From assembly GCF_001423425.1 (NCBI RefSeq), contig NZ_LMNX01000001.1:1417001-1481000 (forward strand): a stretch of 64,000 bases of DNA, in the 5' to 3' direction. The notes below the pieces were generated by a model. That model did no database searches. It was not told where the DNA came from and saw nothing but the letters and a program-made list of their open reading frames with translations. Below, in pieces: positions 63,489 through 64,000 of the stretch. The stretch comes from Rhizobium sp. Leaf306. GTDB taxonomy: Bacteria; Pseudomonadota; Alphaproteobacteria; Rhizobiales; Rhizobiaceae. The position numbers and the translations under genes are program-made. The stretch's first letter is position 1; each line of letters opens with the position of its first letter.

Positions 63489-64000
63489 ATGGAATTGAAA
63501 ACGCAGGTCGCCCTGGTCACTGGCGCCGGATCTGGAATTGGCAAGGCGGCAGCGCTCAAGCTGGCCCAATCGGGAGCCAGAATCGGGCTTCTCGGCCATA
63601 CGCGCAGCGAACTGGAAGAGACGGCTGACGAAATCACGGCCGGAGGCGGCGACGCCCTCGTGCTGGATGCCGACGTTGCGGACGAAGCCGCCATGAGAGC
63701 AGCGGTTGATCATCTGGTCGAAGCCTATGGCCAACTGGACATCGTTGTGATCAACGCCGGTATCAATGGTGTCTGGGCCCCGATCGACGACATGAAGCCG
63801 GACGAGTGGGACACCACGATCCGCGTCAACCTGCGCGGCACCTACCTATCCTTTCACGTCACCGTGCCGCATCTCAAGAAACAGGGCGGGTCGGTCGTCG
63901 TAATCTCCTCGATCAACGGCAACCGCACGTTCACAACGCCGGGCGCTACCGCCTATTCGGCCACCAAGGCTGCCCAGGTTGCGATGGTGCAGCAACTGGC
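63489..64000 (+). CDS. SDR family oxidoreductase (3' truncated by window end)
   Basis: About 170 residues are visible. AAGGA lies 8 bases before ATG 63489. The Rossmann motif is VTGAGSGIGKAAA (about 10-22). NAG is at about 90, the catalytic Ser in VVVISSINGN, and the YSATKAA active-site Tyr/Lys are present near the end. It is an NAD(P)-dependent dehydrogenase of unknown substrate. The frame stays open to base 64000, so the C-terminus lies outside. Confidence 0.9.
   Translation, partial: MELKTQVALVTGAGSGIGKAAALKLAQSGARIGLLGHTRSELEETADEITAGGGDALVLDADVADEAAMRAAVDHLVEAYGQLDIVVINAGINGVWAPIDDMKPDEWDTTIRVNLRGTYLSFHVTVPHLKKQGGSVVVISSINGNRTFTTPGATAYSATKAAQVAMVQQL

Overview
The window is 64 kb of an alphaproteobacterial genome, most likely a Rhizobiaceae member (Rhizobium/Agrobacterium/Neorhizobium group). 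This rests on the divergent pcaQ / pcaDCHGB cluster with its PcaQ box, an IRO-type (RirA) iron box, several EcfG-like general-stress promoters, the carnitine dehydrogenase-thioesterase fusion, and DUF992 and TIGR02587/TIGR02588 proteins. No rRNA or tRNA gene, CRISPR array or insertion sequence was found.

Region 1 (1-8.7 kb) is accessory DNA. It starts inside a prophage: a tail-fibre C-terminus, a coiled-coil protein, an amidase endolysin and a holin on the + strand. Three small genes follow on the - strand, then a membrane-anchored coiled-coil gene. Next comes an AT-richer block with a C5-cytosine DNA methyltransferase facing a 739-residue GHKL (MutL/Hsp90-type) ATPase fused to a PD-(D/E)XK nuclease. 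Their stop codons overlap by 4 bp. This looks like a compact restriction/defence module carried at the prophage edge. A two-helix membrane protein and a 460-bp gene-free stretch with a long inverted repeat end the block.

Region 2 (8.7-24.2 kb) is chromosomal: an EAL phosphodiesterase, a YkgJ-type cysteine-cluster protein, the periplasmic aldehyde oxidoreductase paoABC and a soluble FtsK translocase. Then come two divergent operons for unusual membrane-lipid chemistry: FAD oxidoreductase-DUF1365-CFA synthase-DUF2147-DUF2177, and DUF1295-second CFA/CNMT-like methyltransferase, followed by a hydroxyproline-epimerase-like gene. Both are preceded by the same ECF-type promoter, TGAAAC-N17-CGTA.

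Region 3 (24.2-39 kb) holds an adenine-deaminase-like gene, cyoABCD plus SURF1, a divergent MFS transporter, modABC with a palindromic region upstream, and a long-form isocitrate lyase facing an ScfR/RamB-type regulator.

Region 4 (39-47.5 kb) is the protocatechuate branch of the beta-ketoadipate pathway (pcaDCHGB, a periplasmic binding protein, pcaQ), a glycerate 2-kinase, and a Do/HtrA-like protein whose catalytic triad is lost.

Region 5 (47.5-64 kb) has DUF992 and TIGR02587/TIGR02588 proteins, a small hydrolase, a vWA-type DUF1194 protein, an ANTAR-like small protein, a ferric-siderophore uptake operon (TonB receptor, binding protein, two permeases, ATPase), and carnitine catabolism with its GATase/AraC regulator. 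It ends in a cluster of small stress-type genes, four of which have GGAAC-N16/17-CGTT-like promoters, and a truncated SDR gene.
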